NCBI RefSeq assembly: GCF_900112935.1
Contig: NZ_FONM01000014.1
Location: 1 to 64,000, forward strand
Source of the DNA: Trichococcus pasteurii
GTDB lineage: Bacteria > Bacillota > Bacilli > Lactobacillales > Aerococcaceae
Reading direction: 5' to 3'
DNA: 64,000 bases
Made by a program: the position numbers and the translations under genes. This document shows, piece after piece, positions 37,374 through 45,925 of this stretch. The notes under the pieces are model-generated. The model was not told the DNA's origin and made no database searches. It saw only the letters and a program-made list of their open reading frames with translations. Numbering within the stretch: the stretch's first letter is position 1; each line of letters starts with the position of its first letter.

Positions 37374-37922
37374 TTAATATCTTCTATTGATACGGTTATT
37401 TTTAATTTCATCTATGGGATTATTGGACTCTCTAAATACTAGCTCGATCCCCTCCTCATCCTTTACCTTCAGGTCATTATTATGGCACCACTCAAATATT
37501 CTTTCGGCTACAGAAATACTTTTCGAGTATAGACGGTATATTTGCCCGTTTTTAAAATTGATTTTTACTTCTAATGTCACACTATCAGACGGTAAAATTC
37601 CCATTACTAAATCAAGTTTCTTTTGAGTATTCACTTCTATCAGCTCGATTTCCTCAACTAGATGAGTTAATTTGAAACGTAAGCTGTTCTTCCAGTTTAG
37701 TGATTGCGGTTTAAATTCAAAAAAGTTGATTTCTTTGTTTGAAAATTCACATAAATACGGAGAACCTACCGAATTCATTGTCTCTGGATAAAAATGTCCA
37801 TCCATTTTGAATGTGACTTCAACACGTTGCTTTTGCAGTGTTTTGTCAAATTCTTCCCAAAACTCACTATTTACTCCTCTTCTTAAATCGCCACTTTTTT
37901 CAAGACTTTCTTTATTAAGCAT
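37374..37922 (-). CDS. hypothetical protein
   Basis: Not recognised. About 182 residues, soluble, with mixed charge; no signal peptide or membrane helix. ATG 37922 follows GGGAGGG; the frame is open to 37973. AT-rich like its neighbours. Confidence 0.6.
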   Translation of the reverse strand: MLNKESLEKSGDLRRGVNSEFWEEFDKTLQKQRVEVTFKMDGHFYPETMNSVGSPYLCEFSNKEINFFEFKPQSLNWKNSLRFKLTHLVEEIELIEVNTQKKLDLVMGILPSDSVTLEVKINFKNGQIYRLYSKSISVAERIFEWCHNNDLKVKDEEGIELVFRESNNPIDEIKNNRINRRY

Positions 37923-38098
37923 AAACACCCTCCCAATAGTGACATAATGAATGAAGCCAACAAAATAGAACATTTTCTAAGACCCTCTTAGTATATCGCT
38001 ACCATCTCCATATTAAAAATAATATGGGGAGAACATCGTAGTGTGACGTCCTCCATTCTTTTTTATGAATACAGCATCTCAAACGCCACACCGCTCAA

Positions 38099-38164
38099 AA
38101 TGTAAAATATTTTTGACATTATCACTTGTTTTATGTACACTTGAAATGTAAAAAACATTTGACA
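38099..38164. promoter_or_regulatory. paired direct repeats flanking the promoter
   Basis: AATGTAAAATATTTTTGACA (38099-38118) and AATGTAAAAAACATTTGACA (38145-38164) match at 17 of 20 bases. The first contains the -35, the second lies downstream of the -10. They are candidate binding sites for the small regulator encoded downstream. Confidence 0.5.
38113..38141 (+). promoter_or_regulatory. promoter of the small-regulator operon
   Basis: Consensus TTGACA (38113-38118), a 17-bp spacer and TACACT (38136-38141), 40 bp before ATG 38181. Confidence 0.75.
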
Positions 38165-38180
38165 AAGGGGAGCTTATCGT

Positions 38181-38477
38181 ATGCGAAAAAAGGATGAAAT
38201 GGAGCAGCGGATGGCGAATAAATCTGCTAAGATTACATTGTTTGTTACTGTCACGGCCTTATTTATTATAGGGGGCATTGAGGCTTTTAGGAATGATATG
38301 AAAACGAATATCCTTCTGGTGATTGCTCAGTTTTCGGTTTCCCTTGTTATTTTACTTGAACGGTATTATTTATCTAAAGCGAATGGAGATGACTCATTCA
38401 AAAAAACACTGATACTGACTCTGGTTTTTGTAATCATTCTGTTGGCTATTCTACTGGGAACAGCGTCTTTAGCCTGA
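38181..38477 (+). CDS. three-helix membrane protein partnered with a regulator
   Basis: A 98-residue membrane protein. The charged start MRKKDEMEQRMANKSAK is followed by hydrophobic segments at about 19-36, 43-60 and 76-95. The family commonly sits next to a small Cro/XRE regulator, as here. Its last base overlaps the regulator start (TGATG). Function unknown. Confidence 0.8.
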   Translation: MRKKDEMEQRMANKSAKITLFVTVTALFIIGGIEAFRNDMKTNILLVIAQFSVSLVILLERYYLSKANGDDSFKKTLILTLVFVIILLAILLGTASLA

Positions 38478-38671
38478 TGAAAAATAATATCAAAGAACTC
38501 CGTAAAGCCATGAAAATATCGCAACAAGACCTGGCTGACCGCTGCAATGTTACACGTCAAACGATCAATGCGATTGAGAATGAGAAATATGATCCCTCTC
38601 TGCAATTAGCTTTTGATTTAGCTAAAAACTTAAACACTACCGTCGATAAGTTATTTATTTCGGAGCAGTAA
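38477..38671 (+). CDS. small Cro/XRE-family transcriptional regulator
   Basis: A 64-residue single helix-turn-helix protein of the YozG type: LRKAMKISQQDLADRCNVTRQTINAIENEKYDPSLQLAFDLA. It is translationally coupled to the preceding membrane protein. The pair behaves like known regulator/membrane-protein modules whose signal is often unknown. Confidence 0.9.
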   Translation: MKNNIKELRKAMKISQQDLADRCNVTRQTINAIENEKYDPSLQLAFDLAKNLNTTVDKLFISEQ

Positions 38672-38692
38672 AAAATTGAAGATAGACGAAAC

Positions 38693-38913
38693 TTATACAC
38701 CTGAAATTGCTTCCTCTTGATTTCCTAATGTTTCAATTCCATAAAGTTGAAAAGTAGGTTGCATATAAACTGCAGTACCATTTGATACCAACACGAAATT
38801 TCCCAGAGCACTATCTTTCGTTCTGGCGTCAAATGATAACCTTCCAGTATCTCATTGCTTGAACATGCGGCTAGCATTACTGTACTTATGCAAGCTAAAA
38901 ATACTTTTTTCAT
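38693..38913 (-). pseudogene. frameshifted lipoprotein gene
   Basis: The N-terminus is a lipoprotein signal peptide (MKKVFLACISTVMLAACSSNE, lipobox LAAC). After LTPERKI the reading must shift frame to continue as LGNFVLVSNGTAVYMQPTFQLYGIETLGNQEEAISG. That matches the lipoprotein split by the IS at 57750-60012. It is truncated at the 3' end. Confidence 0.75.
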
Positions 38914-38951
38914 TCTTACCTTCTAAGGTTGCGAATACATTCACAGGAATT

Positions 38952-39185
38952 TTACCTTTTAATATTCTCAAATGAGTTTATCCAAGAGACGACTTTAAGG
39001 AGAACTATTAATAGGAAACCGCCCAAGAAAAAGAATATATAAAATTTACTTCCGCCATATTCAATAATGAGTTGGGAAGAAAACAAAGCAGCTATAATGC
39101 AATAAATGAATACAACGAGAAGGTATTTATTCCTTTTAAAATAATCAATAACGCCATGACTCCGTTTTTTTCGGAAGAATTTCAT
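38952..39185 (-). CDS. small two-helix membrane protein
   Basis: A 77-residue protein with a basic start (MKFFRKKRSHG) and two membrane helices (about 22-40 and 48-68). Not recognised. A decayed copy is readable at 60676-60797. It follows a truncated secreted protein gene (39217) in the same direction with a 31-bp gap. Confidence 0.6.
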   Translation of the reverse strand: MKFFRKKRSHGVIDYFKRNKYLLVVFIYCIIAALFSSQLIIEYGGSKFYIFFFLGGFLLIVLLKVVSWINSFENIKR

Positions 39186-39216
39186 AATTTAACATCCTCT
39201 CAAATAAATAGTAATT

Positions 39217-39492
39217 TTAGTAAGGATTTACACTCCAAAAATACCAAGTGGCAGTGGAACCATAAACCCTCGTGTTTTGAATAAGGGTATAGGGTTCCCG
39301 ATTTTCTTTAACGGCTCCTACTACTGTGGGATGGGTAGCCTGTCTTGTAATATAGTAAACCTCACTGAAGAAGTAATCGGTGGTACTTGCAATAATTCCT
39401 GCTTCTACAGCTCTTTGCAATGCAGAACTTACAAAAGCCTGACTTATTTGAGTATTTCCGTTAAAGACAAAAACTGCTATTGCCGTAAGGTT
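39217..39492 (-). pseudogene. 5'-truncated secreted-protein gene
   Basis: The open frame runs from a stop at 39495 without any ATG. It reads AFVSSALQRAVEAGIIASTTDYFF...TWYFWSVNPY. It lacks a signal peptide and its 5' end abuts the GNAT gene stop. TTG 39420 is an internal start with no good RBS. The aromatic C-terminus and the adjacent small membrane protein resemble the pairs at 34.2 and 62.7 kb. Confidence 0.45.
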
Positions 39493-39505
39493 TCAGTTGC
39501 AAATC

Positions 39506-40051
39506 CTATTTCCATTTTTGCCTCAAAAGCCCATAAACTATGTGATCTACATAATGGTCGTACAGCCACTCTGCTTGTCTTAATATGCCTTCCTCTGTAA
39601 AGCCAAAACGTTCCGGGAGCGCTCTACTTTTTTCATTTTCAGTTGCGACGCATACTTCGATTCTATCAAGTCCTAGTTCTTTAAACCCATAGTCAATAAC
39701 AGCCTTAAGCGCTCTGGACATAATTCCCTTACCTTGAAAATTTTCGCCGATCCAATAACCAACAACACCACTTTTATTCCTTTTATTAAAGGCATTAAAT
39801 CCTATTGTTCCCGCTATTTTTCCTTTATAAATAATGGCGAAAGATTTTAGGTAGCCACCATCTTCCGCCATTATTTTTAATCTTGTTCTGATGTATTGAG
39901 TGATATCTTCTAAACTCTCAATCTGATCGAGCCAACCGAGCCATTTTCTTAAATGTTCTTTGGAATGAATGGTCAAATTGTAGAACTCCTCGGCGTCGCC
40001 TTCATCGAACATTCTCAAAGAAACCTCTTCATCAATCCTATATGCTAACAT
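39506..40051 (-). CDS. GNAT acetyltransferase, RimJ/RimL-like
   Basis: A 181-residue ribosomal-protein-alanine-type acetyltransferase. It shows VSLRMFDEGDAEEFYNLT, HLRKWLGWLDQIESLEDI, AGTIGFNAFNKRNKSGVVGYWI, the acetyl-CoA loop GENFQGKGIMSRAL, and ALPERFGFTEEGILRQAEWLYDHYVDHIVYGLL. The last motif is typical of RimJ/RimL. GGAGGGGAGG precedes ATG 40051. Confidence 0.9.
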   Translation of the reverse strand: MLAYRIDEEVSLRMFDEGDAEEFYNLTIHSKEHLRKWLGWLDQIESLEDITQYIRTRLKIMAEDGGYLKSFAIIYKGKIAGTIGFNAFNKRNKSGVVGYWIGENFQGKGIMSRALKAVIDYGFKELGLDRIEVCVATENEKSRALPERFGFTEEGILRQAEWLYDHYVDHIVYGLLRQKWK

Positions 40052-40119
40052 TCTTCCCTCCCCCTCTACCGATATGGCTTGAATATAGCATCATTCCATA
40101 CCAGTATTCATAAATGTCC

Positions 40120-40653
40120 TTACAAAAACCTTGTCCATACGAGGTTTGCAGGGCAATAGACAGTAAAACTGTCTTCAGGGATATGCAGTTCCTGGCTGAT
40201 GACTTCCCTGAATTGCTCTACTGACATTCCAAGCCACAATCGATAACTGTTTTTTCCGTATGTGTTCCAGATCGCCAGTTCCGCTAGATGAGGGTAATCC
40301 TCAATTTCAGGCCGAGAGATTTTTTTAAAAGTTACGATATAATCGAAGCTTGTTTTTTCTATTGGAAATACTTTGACTTTGAAATTTTCCAAAGGAACCT
40401 CAAGCTCCTTATGAATTAAATGAATGATGTCTTCAGCATTCATCGCTACATTTCCTTTGAATGAGTATGCTCCAAATTTTTCCCAATGTGCAAGCTTTCG
40501 AAAGACTTCAAACCAACGTATGTCTGTATAATGTTCGGGGTCAAACGTGATAATTGCATTGAAACTGGACGTTGGAGATAAATACTTCTTTGATTGTTGC
40601 CAGGAATATCCCACTATCCCTACGACGACCACCAATATTAAAATCTTATCCAA
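40120..40653 (-). CDS. hypothetical membrane-anchored protein
   Basis: Not recognised. From TTG 40653 (AAAAGGGGGAA lies about 7 nt upstream) it is 177 residues: one N-terminal membrane helix (DKILILVVVVGIVGYSW) and a soluble domain of alternating strands and helices. The frame is open to 40827. It is divergent from the second copy of the 74-residue membrane protein. Confidence 0.6.
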   Translation of the reverse strand: MDKILILVVVVGIVGYSWQQSKKYLSPTSSFNAIITFDPEHYTDIRWFEVFRKLAHWEKFGAYSFKGNVAMNAEDIIHLIHKELEVPLENFKVKVFPIEKTSFDYIVTFKKISRPEIEDYPHLAELAIWNTYGKNSYRLWLGMSVEQFREVISQELHIPEDSFTVYCPANLVWTRFL

Positions 40654-40897
40654 TTTGCTTTCCCCCTTTTTGGTTAAATAGCTCTTCCAATCGTACGGAC
40701 CACTGGCACTACAAATCAGTGAAGTACGTCCTAATATACCTAATATATATGCACACAAATTTTGGCGTTTCCCATTAATGGAACGTCTTCTTTTTCGTTG
40801 TATATAAATATGTTTTTTTCTAAACATTTTTTATGTTACTATTGTATCAAATAATTTATTTTTTCTATAGTTAGAACTTCAGAAAAGAGGAAATGTC

Positions 40898-41122
40898 ATG
40901 GAGTTTTTCAGAAAAATGTGGCGATTTCTAGATCGTTGGAATACCATAACCGGTTATTTAATAGGAGGAATCTGGCTTTTATTTAATGGAAATTTCTACA
41001 ACAATGGCATTACAGACATTAGATATGTTTACTTCTTTAATATCAGCGGCATACTAATGCTTGTTATCGTGGCCCTAAAGATTTTAGAAAAGGTTATGAA
41101 AAAAAAGAAAGAAAATACGTAA
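40898..41122 (+). CDS. small two-helix membrane protein (family copy 2)
   Basis: A 74-residue paralogue of the protein at 34828, with the same KMWRFLDRWNTITGYLIGG start, the same two helices and a KKKKEN tail. ATG 40898 follows AAAGAGGAAA. The conserved upstream sequence suggests the same regulation. Confidence 0.65.
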   Translation: MEFFRKMWRFLDRWNTITGYLIGGIWLLFNGNFYNNGITDIRYVYFFNISGILMLVIVALKILEKVMKKKKENT

Positions 41123-41263
41123 TAACGTGGGACTGCTAAGCTACGCCATTGGAAATTACTATCCAAGCCAACCCAAACAATTCGGCAAAAAGTACACGCC
41201 AGCATCATAAAACGTTTTTAAGTTACTTGCATAATAACTATAGAGATACGGGGCCAAAGCGAT

Positions 41264-41521
41264 ATGGACGATAGTATACCACCCTACGTTGATTTTCCTG
41301 AGTATAACGAATTCTCCCAAAGTTACTTGTGGCCTGTTACCGTAAAATACAAAGGACAGCCGGAGATTCATTTTTCTGTTTCAAAGTCGGACACGATCAG
41401 TGCTTTTCACTCAATCGAAAACGGTTCAGAAGAACCTATTCTGATCGGCTCCCGTTTTTTTGAAAGGAAAAATTTAGACTTTATGGCGTTTGAAGGCCGC
41501 ACTTATGCTTTTTCTAACTGA
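41264..41521 (+). CDS. conserved hypothetical protein (paralogue of 60948)
   Basis: An 85-residue soluble acidic protein. DFPEYNEF, YLWPVTVKY, SKSDTISA..SIE and FEGRTYAFS are shared with the 93-residue protein at 60948. No known function. ACGGGG lies upstream of ATG 41264. Confidence 0.65.
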   Translation: MDDSIPPYVDFPEYNEFSQSYLWPVTVKYKGQPEIHFSVSKSDTISAFHSIENGSEEPILIGSRFFERKNLDFMAFEGRTYAFSN

Positions 41522-41583
41522 TGGACCTTTATCCAACGTCTTGTGAATTTAATTACAAAAAAAGAACAGAAAGAAGAGAGAAA

Positions 41584-41931
41584 ATGAATCATAGTCAGCG
41601 TTTCTCAATATTCAGTGTTCAAAGCTCATTTGCAATATTGCTTCTTCCTCTTATCAGCGGGATATTTTCTTATTCTTACTTACCTGACCGAATCGCCATA
41701 CACATTAACGAACTGGGACAAGCGGATAACTATCTCTCAAAGTTGGCATTCTTAATCGGGCTTCCTGTTGCGGGCTTGCTTTTTCAACTGTATAGAGTGG
41801 TGCGCTGCAAGAAAAAAGACCCTACAATGAATGTTTTCGGCGGGAACAGAACCAGCTCTAGTATCTTGTTATTCCCGATTTTCTTTGACATCGCTTATTT
41901 CTCTGCAGTTCTTTACAATTTGAATATCTGA
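41584..41931 (+). CDS. DUF1648-type membrane protein
   Basis: A 115-residue membrane protein. The segment LPDRIAIHINELGQADNYLSK is the DUF1648 signature found in SdpI-like immunity/signalling proteins, followed by LAFLIGLPVAGLLFQLY. SdpI C-terminal helices are missing, so it is short for the family. ATG 41584 follows AGAAGAGAG; the frame is open from 41521. Confidence 0.65.
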   Translation: MNHSQRFSIFSVQSSFAILLLPLISGIFSYSYLPDRIAIHINELGQADNYLSKLAFLIGLPVAGLLFQLYRVVRCKKKDPTMNVFGGNRTSSSILLFPIFFDIAYFSAVLYNLNI

Positions 41932-42144
41932 TCGAGTCGGCTTTATGACCGTGGATTCCTTATTCATTAGACCATGAGTTTCTGTTGGTCATTGATTAAT
42001 GTAGGTTATTTAGATTGATTACGGTTCGGAAATTCAATTCTTTATTCAAAGGCTTCCATAAGAAATACCCAACCATACAATTTCATAGTTTTTTCAAAAA
42101 GATTGATGAACTGAATTCAACAAAAGTTATGACGGAGGGAAAAA

Positions 42145-42975
42145 ATGTCCTTACTCAATATTGAATCTATTAAAAAAAATTATTCGAATTTTACGTTACA
42201 AATTGATGATTTAAAAATTGCTCAGAATGAAATCGTGGGTTTGATTGGTGACAATGGTGCCGGAAAAACCACAATGTTAGAAGCAATCAAATTCAGTCCA
42301 GAGAACAATACCATCTTATTCAAAGATCAAATATTAAAAAATGATGATCCACATCTTGGATATTTAAAGAGTTGGGGTCCTCTGTATAGTTCTATGAAGA
42401 TTCGAGATTTTATTCATATGTACAAAAGCACATTTCATGAATGGGATCAGAATTTATGCGAAAGCTTACTGAATAAATATGGCATCTTTTATAAAAGTGG
42501 GGAAACAAATATTGGAGATTTATCGACAGGAAAATTAATGCAGTTGTATTTCGTACTTACACTATGTCATAATCCTCAATTCCTACTTTTTGATGAAGCT
42601 ACTTCAGGATTGGACCCGTTCATAAGAGAAGAGATCAATTCGGATCTAAAGGAATTTGTAAAAGAACATAAAATTGGAATGATTTATTCGTCTCATATCA
42701 TTTCGGACATAGAGAAAATCGCGACACGTTTACTCCTGATTCGAGCTGGCAAAATTATTCTTGATGAAGAAATTGACAAACTAAAAACGGACTATTTTGT
42801 CTGTTCGAAAAGAGACTTGAATAACTGTTCAGCGAATAGCTTTTCGATAATAAACAGTTTCGAAGATAGAATGGTTATCAAAGTAATGGATCCGTCTTTG
42901 AAAGAAATATTTAAAAACAAACAGCATACTATTGAAAATATAATTTTTGGTTTGTATGGAGGGGCTTATGCTTAA
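42145..42975 (+). CDS. ABC transporter ATP-binding protein
   Basis: A 276-residue ATPase of the BcrA/YtrB-like class. Walker A is GDNGAGKTTM, the signature is LSTGKLMQLYF (slightly unusual), and Walker B is LLFDEATSGLD. It has the H-switch SSHIISD. GGAGGG precedes ATG 42145. It overlaps its membrane partner by 8 bp. The small size and the ABC-2 partner suggest export of a peptide or drug, or self-protection; the substrate is unknown. Confidence 0.92.
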   Translation: MSLLNIESIKKNYSNFTLQIDDLKIAQNEIVGLIGDNGAGKTTMLEAIKFSPENNTILFKDQILKNDDPHLGYLKSWGPLYSSMKIRDFIHMYKSTFHEWDQNLCESLLNKYGIFYKSGETNIGDLSTGKLMQLYFVLTLCHNPQFLLFDEATSGLDPFIREEINSDLKEFVKEHKIGMIYSSHIISDIEKIATRLLLIRAGKIILDEEIDKLKTDYFVCSKRDLNNCSANSFSIINSFEDRMVIKVMDPSLKEIFKNKQHTIENIIFGLYGGAYA

Positions 42976-43600
42976 GATTGTAAAAAAAGATATTTTAATT
43001 TCCAGAAAAAATTTATTGCTTGTTTCTGCGTATATTGTATTGGTTCCGGTTTTATTTTACTTGACTAAGGATGACAAGCAGATGTATTTGCCGTTTTACA
43101 CGAGTCTTTTCCCAATAGCCTTTTTCCTTAATAGGAATTGCTATCAAGAAGACAATGTTAATATTAGACAGTTTATTCGTACATTAGGTGTTAGCCAAAA
43201 GAAATTTATGCTGGCAAAATATCTTATAACATTGGCGATTATAGTTTTCGCAACAGCTACAACAGCTATTGAACAACAATTATTATATGGATCCTTTTCT
43301 CCATTTATTTTATCAATAGCATTTTTTGTAACCGCCATGTATGCAGGGGTATTTCTATTTTTGTTCTATGTATTCGATTACTCTTACTCGCAATTTACTT
43401 TGTACGTTATTATGGGCGTGCTACTAATAGGAATTGCTTTATCCAAATTTAACTCAAGTCTTTTCAGCGACCTCTATGTTCAGCTGGATCAGTTACATCC
43501 CGCTATTATCTTCGCACTGTCACTAGTTCTCTATTCGTTAATTTTTTTCATTTCGACAGTTAATAAAATTCTGTATAGCTATCACGCAAATAAAGGATAA
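42968..43600 (+). CDS. ABC-2 type permease
   Basis: A 210-residue membrane protein with six hydrophobic segments, partner of the ATPase just upstream. ATG 42968 follows GGAGGGG and overlaps the ATPase gene; the frame is open from 42947. It resembles the ABC-2 family in its N-terminal KIVKKDILISRKNLL and its even helix spacing. Confidence 0.8.
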   Translation: MLKIVKKDILISRKNLLLVSAYIVLVPVLFYLTKDDKQMYLPFYTSLFPIAFFLNRNCYQEDNVNIRQFIRTLGVSQKKFMLAKYLITLAIIVFATATTAIEQQLLYGSFSPFILSIAFFVTAMYAGVFLFLFYVFDYSYSQFTLYVIMGVLLIGIALSKFNSSLFSDLYVQLDQLHPAIIFALSLVLYSLIFFISTVNKILYSYHANKG

Positions 43601-43756
43601 TTAAATACCTGCCAAATATCTATGAATTACTTGATATCGCCAAAGAAAATTAGCAGCAGGGATGGAGCTATCACCACCTAGTGACCCTGACATTATCACT
43701 GGGGTTACCTTGGTCTTAAATAAAATAGTGACTAACTCAATGTTTTAAAAAAAAAT

Positions 43757-43805
43757 AAAAGTTAAAGGCATCCGTCATGAATAATGGTGGATGCCTTTAA
43801 CTTTT
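43757..43805. terminator. bidirectional terminator
   Basis: A perfect 17-bp stem (AAAAGTTAAAGGCATCC / GGATGCCTTTAACTTTT) in the 528-bp gap after the ABC permease. Confidence 0.8.
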
Positions 43806-43924
43806 CTCAAATTGATTATCTTTCCTTCACACAATTTATTGTACACTTATAATCCCACACGTAGAATCCAATAAAATCAACATTTTACAGGTGATGGTTT
43901 TGGGTACATCCTAAAACGACACAC

Positions 43925-43980
43925 GAGCATTAAAAGAGTGAGTAGCAAGGATGTCCCTTTTACTCTCTCTTTTAATGCTC
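43925..43980. repeat. long inverted repeat
   Basis: GAGCATTAAAAGAG / CTCTTTTAATGCTC form a 14-bp perfect stem; further pairing inside (GAGTA / TACTC) extends it to about 20 bp. No gene lies in 43601-44128. This may be a second terminator or a small palindromic element. Confidence 0.55.
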
Positions 43981-44128
43981 GCTTATTTTTCCAAATAATC
44001 AAGTACCTCTGCTTTTTTAGGTTCCCGCACGCGGGGACTTGTGTCCGGAAATTTGGTAGCTGTATAAAAATCAGAAGCTTTAACCAACTCACCCTCCGGG
44101 AAGTATGAGAGGTGAACATTGAAATCTG

Positions 44129-44467
44129 TCATACAATTTTTTCGTTTTTTTGAAAGATTACTTTTACTTTCATCAGCAATTCATCGATTAATTTTTCTGG
44201 TACGGTTTCGACATAGCTATACTTCCTAGCATTGTAATCGATTGTTACTAGTTGATCCAGCAAAACTTTCCCCGTAGACTCTGTTCCTCTTAATGGCACA
44301 TACAAAGGATAATTGCGTTCCGTGTTTGAAATGGGAGCAAATATAGCCACATTAGCATAGTCACTGACCCCATGGTAACTCAAACAGATATATGGTCTAT
44401 AGCCTTGTTGCTCATGTCCTTGTTTAGGGTCTAAATTGATTTTAACAATATCTCCTTGTTTTACCAT
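44129..44467 (-). CDS. MazF/PemK-family mRNA interferase toxin (copy 2)
   Basis: A 112-residue toxin that differs from copy 1 (28499) only at two residues (AIFAPIS for AVFAPIS, ESTGKV for ESSGKV). It has the same IDYNARK motif and the same 7-bp overlap with its antitoxin. The match continues outside the genes on both sides, so the whole module was duplicated. Confidence 0.93.
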   Translation of the reverse strand: MVKQGDIVKINLDPKQGHEQQGYRPYICLSYHGVSDYANVAIFAPISNTERNYPLYVPLRGTESTGKVLLDQLVTIDYNARKYSYVETVPEKLIDELLMKVKVIFQKNEKIV

Positions 44468-44706
44468 TTTTCATTCCCCACTGGCGAAAGGTTTTGTAAT
44501 TCTGAAGTGAATTTTTCTCCGTCATAATCTTTGAATAGTTCTTCAAAAGTTAATTCCTTTTCGGCTTTGGTCAACACAATCGAATGATTAACAATTTCTA
44601 CATTTAATTCATCATCTTTCTCTACTTCCAGTGCTTCTAATACACTTTTTGGTAATCGTATTGCGTGACTGTTCCCCCATTGTTTGACAGGTAATTGCAG
44701 CATCAT
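44461..44706 (-). CDS. MazE-like antitoxin (copy 2)
   Basis: An 81-residue AbrB-type antitoxin, nearly identical to the one at 28831. The differences cluster in the acidic toxin-binding tail (FEELFKDYDGEKFTSELQN for FQELFKGYDGEKFTAELQS), which may limit cross-neutralisation. The same GTATCTACTTTGTATAC motif lies upstream. Confidence 0.9.
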   Translation of the reverse strand: MMLQLPVKQWGNSHAIRLPKSVLEALEVEKDDELNVEIVNHSIVLTKAEKELTFEELFKDYDGEKFTSELQNLSPVGNEKW

Positions 44707-44975
44707 GAATCCCCCTTTCTTTTAGTTCATTTTAACACCAAGGTATCTACTTTGTATACACATCAGTTCGCCTTTTTTCTCAATTGCGAGTCAGCTTGTA
44801 TTGCCTTGTGCTGCAGGAACAGTAGATCATAGTCTGGACTCTTAAGGTATTGTAATAAACTACTGAAATAGTGACGTGTACAGCATCAATATGGGGAATT
44901 GCCACACCAAAGGCACTACTCCGTAAGGCTGTGTGAAACTACCTTTACCGATACCATTGATAGGGTCTCATTTCC

Positions 44976-45674
44976 TTATTTATTATTTTCATTCGATGCT
45001 TTTACAGTCGCCTCAACCATATCTCTCAGCATTTTTTTGGGGTCTTTTGCCTTCACTATACCACTGGTACAGCCAACTCCATCTGCTTGCAGCAAAATTG
45101 TTCGATAGACATCATCTGCCGTGCTGATTCCAGCTGCTTGCATAACTAATATATTCGGATTAAGACTCTTAACAGCTTCGATGGTTTCTTTAACATAGCT
45201 CTCATCGCTTGTTTTACCGGTACCAATTAACTCTGAAGGTTCGCACAGAATAATATCGGGGCTTAGCATTGTTATTGCCTTTGCCTCTGCAATTGAATCT
45301 GCACATACAATTGTTATTATTTCAAGTTCAGCTGCGCGCTTAATCGCTTTAGCTAATCCATTCAAAGTCAAGGGACGTTCAGCGTGATTTAGAAATACTG
45401 CACGTGCACCTGCTTCATAAAGTGATTCGGGTAACACATGACCCATTCCTTTATCCGGATTAATGCCATCTAAATGCTGGGCTGTCACAATAATATTTTT
45501 GGAATTTGATGAAACAGCTGCAATATCGGCGAAGGGAGCGGTTACAAAAATTGAAATCGGAAATTCTTCTGCTAGTGCATCTGCTTCTCTGACTAGTTCC
45601 AATAAATTTTCTCCAAACAAATAGGATTTGGGGTTAAAAACAAAGAATGGTGTGCGGATATTAGTTTTTGCCAT
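44976..45674 (-). CDS. archaeal-type triose-phosphate-isomerase-like protein
   Basis: A 232-residue TIM barrel of the short archaeal TpiA type: FNPKSYLFGENLLEL, AQHLDG, FLNHAERPL (His position of the active site), CEPSELIGTG (catalytic Glu and flexible loop) and ADGVGCTSGIV (phosphate site). The normal Asn-Lys start is Asn-Pro-Lys here. As an isolated gene it is probably not the glycolytic enzyme; in some Firmicutes such proteins act on other aldose/ketose phosphates. AAAGGAG precedes ATG 45674. A truncated duplicate lies at 52 kb. Confidence 0.75.
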   Translation of the reverse strand: MAKTNIRTPFFVFNPKSYLFGENLLELVREADALAEEFPISIFVTAPFADIAAVSSNSKNIIVTAQHLDGINPDKGMGHVLPESLYEAGARAVFLNHAERPLTLNGLAKAIKRAAELEIITIVCADSIAEAKAITMLSPDIILCEPSELIGTGKTSDESYVKETIEAVKSLNPNILVMQAAGISTADDVYRTILLQADGVGCTSGIVKAKDPKKMLRDMVEATVKASNENNK

Positions 45675-45751
45675 GACTTTCTCCTTTCATTTATCAAATG
45701 CTCGGCTGAGAAATACGCTTGGCTTGTAGCCGGTTGCGCCCTTCAGTGTTA

Positions 45752-45781
45752 ATTATAGGGCCCTAGATTATTAAACGCCAA
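45752..45781 (-). promoter_or_regulatory. promoter of the isomerase-like gene
   Basis: TTGGCG (45781-45776), an 18-bp spacer and TATAAT (45757-45752) on the minus strand. CTATAT...ATATAG (45791-45811) just upstream is a possible operator. The TATAAT and its surroundings are kept in the duplicate at 52.1 kb. Confidence 0.6.
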
Positions 45782-45835
45782 TTCTAACTTCTATATAATA
45801 AATGGATATAGTTTACCTCTATCAATGTCTGCAAC

Positions 45836-45885
45836 AAAAATAGGACAAGACTGAAATCATTGTGGTTTCGTCCTGTCCTATTTTT
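45836..45885. terminator. bidirectional terminator
   Basis: AAAAATAGGACA / TGTCCTATTTTT with further inner pairing. It lies 41 bp past the FTR1 stop. Confidence 0.8.
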
Positions 45886-45925
45886 ACTTTGCTACACATC
45901 TATATAGGTTGCCATCGGATTTATG

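Noticed and set aside
43877-44119. 80-codon minus-strand ORF
   Set aside because: Encoded mostly by a long hairpin; no RBS or homology.
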